Of a stretch of 8,121 nucleotides of DNA, positions 6,458-8,121 are shown piece by piece. The stretch's first letter is position 1, and the number at the start of each line of letters is the position of its first letter. Source of the stretch: an uncultured Planctomycetaceae bacterium. GTDB lineage: Bacteria; Planctomycetota; Planctomycetia; Pirellulales; Pirellulaceae. The DNA lies in the NCBI GenBank assembly GCA_937904535.1, contig CALELC010000480.1, forward strand, positions 1 through 8,121. The letters are read 5' to 3'. A model generated the notes under the pieces. It made no database searches and was not told where the DNA came from. It saw only the letters and a program-made list of their open reading frames with translations. The position numbers and the translations under genes are program-made.

Positions 6458-7279
6458 ATGAGTCTGATTTCGATGCCGCCTTCTTCCGCGTCTACCCACG
6501 ATTGGCCATCAGACGAACAGCCCGCCGACGATCCCCTGGCGGGCCTGAGCGAACTCACCACCGGACCGGAAGAAGAAGAGAGCATCGAGGAGAAAATCGA
6601 GCGCTGCCAGAAAATCATCGAACATCGATTCAACGATGTGTCGCTGCTGCACGCCGCGTTGACCCACGCCTCGGGAGCCATGCACCGCCTCGGCAACAAC
6701 GAACGCCTCGAGTTTCTCGGCGACAGCGTCCTGGGGATGGTGGTTTGTGAATGGCTGTATCAGGAATATCCCGAGTACAGCGAAGGTGAGCTGACGAAGA
6801 TCAAATCGGCGGTGGTCAGCCGTCGTTCCTGCGGAAAAGTCGCAGTGGAACTCGGACTGGAACCGTGCTTGATCGTCGGCAAAGGCATTCATCGCGGACG
6901 CAGCTTCCCGCGTTCTTTGGTCAGTGACGTCTTCGAAGCGATCATCGCCGCGATCTATCTCGACGCCGGTTTGGATGCGGTGCGAACGCGGTTGAAAAAA
7001 TGGCTGGCTGGTGAAGTCCGCAGCGCCGTCGATGGACGTGGTAGCGGCAATTACAAGTCGCTGTTGCAGCAATATGCTCAGCGAGAACGTGCCAGCACTC
7101 CCTTCTACCGCCTGGTCAGCGAAGCCGGGCCGGATCACCGCAAGCGATTTCGCGTGGTCGCCGTGATCGCCGGCGAAGAGTTCTTGCCGGCATGGGGCAA
7201 CAATAAGAAAGACGCCGAACAGCATGCCGCGGCCAATGCCTTGGCGGTGCTGCACAACGAGCCACCGCCTTTCGAATGA
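6458..7279 (+). CDS. rnc: Ribonuclease III
   Basis: This enzyme cleaves double-stranded RNA in the cytoplasm, chiefly rRNA precursors and structured mRNAs. From the chosen start it has 273 residues. The first 45 or so are a variable acidic extension (E-E-E-E-S-I-E-E). The catalytic domain follows at about 46-187 with the signature N-E-R-L-E-F-L-G-D at 81-89. The four metal-binding acids are E85, D89, D157 and E160 (S-D-V-F-E-A). The dsRNA-binding domain is at about 197-266, with Y-K-S-L-L-Q-Q-Y and the C-terminal N-N-K-K-D-A-E-Q-H-A-A contact loop. The frame is open from an ATG at 6374, but the 28 extra residues are Arg-rich and atypical, so 6458 (or 6473) is preferred; none has a clear ribosome binding site. 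E. coli Rnc has 226 residues, the extra length here being N-terminal. It is convergent with the LOG-family gene. Confidence 0.96.
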   Translation: MSLISMPPSSASTHDWPSDEQPADDPLAGLSELTTGPEEEESIEEKIERCQKIIEHRFNDVSLLHAALTHASGAMHRLGNNERLEFLGDSVLGMVVCEWLYQEYPEYSEGELTKIKSAVVSRRSCGKVAVELGLEPCLIVGKGIHRGRSFPRSLVSDVFEAIIAAIYLDAGLDAVRTRLKKWLAGEVRSAVDGRGSGNYKSLLQQYAQRERASTPFYRLVSEAGPDHRKRFRVVAVIAGEEFLPAWGNNKKDAEQHAAANALAVLHNEPPPFE

Positions 7280-7291
7280 CCGCTTGTCGAG

Positions 7292-8121
7292 CTACTCGTT
7301 GATAAAGTCGATCAACATTCGCAACCGGCTGAGCTGACGCCGGTCGAAATGGAAGCTAAGTCTTGGCAGGTGAGCGATCTCTGGCTCGCCGCGTTCGGCC
7401 TCCAGGGCCCCGGTCTGCTCAAACTTGCCATCCACCAGGATATCAAAGAACTTGTGGTTGATTTCGTCGAGGCGTTGGTCGCTGATCCGCTCCTTGAGCC
7501 GAAACACGAGCAGGTTTTGCACGTAACGGCTGGAGTGATAGATGCGGTAAAAGCGGAGGATCTCCTCGACCGCTTCTTCCACGGAGTCGGTAATTTTGTA
7601 GAGCCGGACGTCTTCGGGACTGATCAAACGTTCTTGGTTCAGATGCCGCTCGAAAAACGCGCCGAGATCTTTCCAGTAACACCCCCCCGGGCGATCGAGC
7701 AGCACCACCGGCATCATCATCTGCTTGCCGGTCTGCAGCAGCGTCAACGTTTCGAGTGTTTCGTCGAGGGTGCCAAAGCCGCCGGGGCAACACGCCACCG
7801 CACTGCACTCTTTGACAAACATCAGTTTGCGAGTGAAGAAGTACTTCAGCGTGACGAGCTTGGGGTCACCTTCGATAAACTCGTTGGACCGCTGCTCAAA
7901 CGGCAGCATGATGTTCAGCCCCATCGAGGCTTCGCGACCGGCGCCCTTATGGCCTGCTTCCATGATGCCGCCACCGGCTCCGGTGACGACCATCCAGCCG
8001 TGCTTGGCCATTTCATGTGCCAGCAGCTCCGCGGCGCGATAGTCCGGGTGTTCGGGGCTGGTTCGCGCCGAGCCGAACAAAGTCAACTTCCGCCGCCGAC
8101 GATACGGCCGGTAAACCTTGA
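7292..8121 (-). CDS. LOG/TIGR00730-family Rossmann-fold protein, N-terminus cut by window edge
   Basis: The frame is open from the right edge (first visible residues K-V-Y-R-P-Y-R-R-R-R-K-L-T-L-F-G-S-A-R) to TAG at 7294-7292, 275 visible residues. The TTG at 8086 is an internal Leu codon of the conserved L-T-L-F-G-S-A-R strand, not a start. Family motifs are the glycine loop G-A-G-G-G-I-M-E-A-G-H-K-G-A and P-G-G-F-G-T-L-D-E-T, the PGGxGTxxE signature once annotated as lysine decarboxylase. Characterised members are cytokinin riboside 5'-monophosphate phosphoribohydrolases (LOG) or nucleotide 5'-monophosphate nucleosidases. For this longer type the substrate is not established. About 85 residues after the core (from about S-S-R-Y-V-Q-N) form a charged C-terminal extension. 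It ends 12 bp from the rnc stop, tail to tail, with no room for a separate terminator. Confidence 0.92.
   Translation of the reverse strand, partial: KVYRPYRRRRKLTLFGSARTSPEHPDYRAAELLAHEMAKHGWMVVTGAGGGIMEAGHKGAGREASMGLNIMLPFEQRSNEFIEGDPKLVTLKYFFTRKLMFVKECSAVACCPGGFGTLDETLETLTLLQTGKQMMMPVVLLDRPGGCYWKDLGAFFERHLNQERLISPEDVRLYKITDSVEEAVEEILRFYRIYHSSRYVQNLLVFRLKERISDQRLDEINHKFFDILVDGKFEQTGALEAERGEPEIAHLPRLSFHFDRRQLSRLRMLIDFINE

Noticed and set aside
6509..7255. 248-codon minus-strand frame
   Set aside because: Antisense to ribonuclease III, whose signature and dsRNA-binding domain are unmistakable.
8084..8086. TTG as start of the LOG-family gene
   Set aside because: The frame is open to the window edge and the upstream residues fit the long form of the family, so the gene is cut by the edge and does not start here.

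Overview
The window looks like chromosomal DNA of a planctomycete, probably a Pirellulales / Rhodopirellula-type bacterium. The main reason is the gene pair on the left. It couples a secreted protein with the DUF1587/1592/1588/1585/1595 and cytochrome-c-like modules to a twin-arginine-exported DUF1552 (HXXSHH) protein. Such pairs are expanded in planctomycetes and uncommon elsewhere. GC-rich DNA, strongly GC-biased third codon positions and weak or missing Shine-Dalgarno sites in front of several genes fit the same group. No mobile element, CRISPR array, tRNA or rRNA was seen.

Left block (1-3652, minus strand): a two-gene unit read right to left. First comes the two-heme-motif DUF1592-type protein, start most likely at 3652. 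Its last 14 bases overlap the start of the DUF1552 gene, which runs off the left edge. The second gene has its own good ribosome binding site inside the end of the first, so the two are probably translated together. Both products should leave the cytoplasm, one by a Sec signal peptide and one by Tat. Their biochemical role is not established.

Divergent intergenic region (3653-4100): it holds a palindrome close to the DtxR/IdeR iron-box consensus about 100 bp before the DUF1592 gene. It also holds a coding-like but amber-interrupted small reading frame on the minus strand.

Middle block (4101-6303, plus strand): an 84-residue single-BON-domain protein, then after 52 bp a long exported alkaline phosphatase. 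The phosphatase keeps the catalytic serine and most metal ligands of the PhoA family. It has no histidine where the family normally places its last zinc ligand.

Right block (6458-8121): ribonuclease III (rnc) on plus, preceded by a leader with inverted repeats. It is convergent, with only 12 bp between stops, to a LOG/TIGR00730-family Rossmann protein on minus that runs off the right edge. Nearly all other long open frames are antisense or out-of-frame shadows of these genes. The window is mostly ordinary planctomycete gene content. The points worth checking are the iron-box-like operator, the incomplete metal site of the phosphatase and the interrupted small frame.
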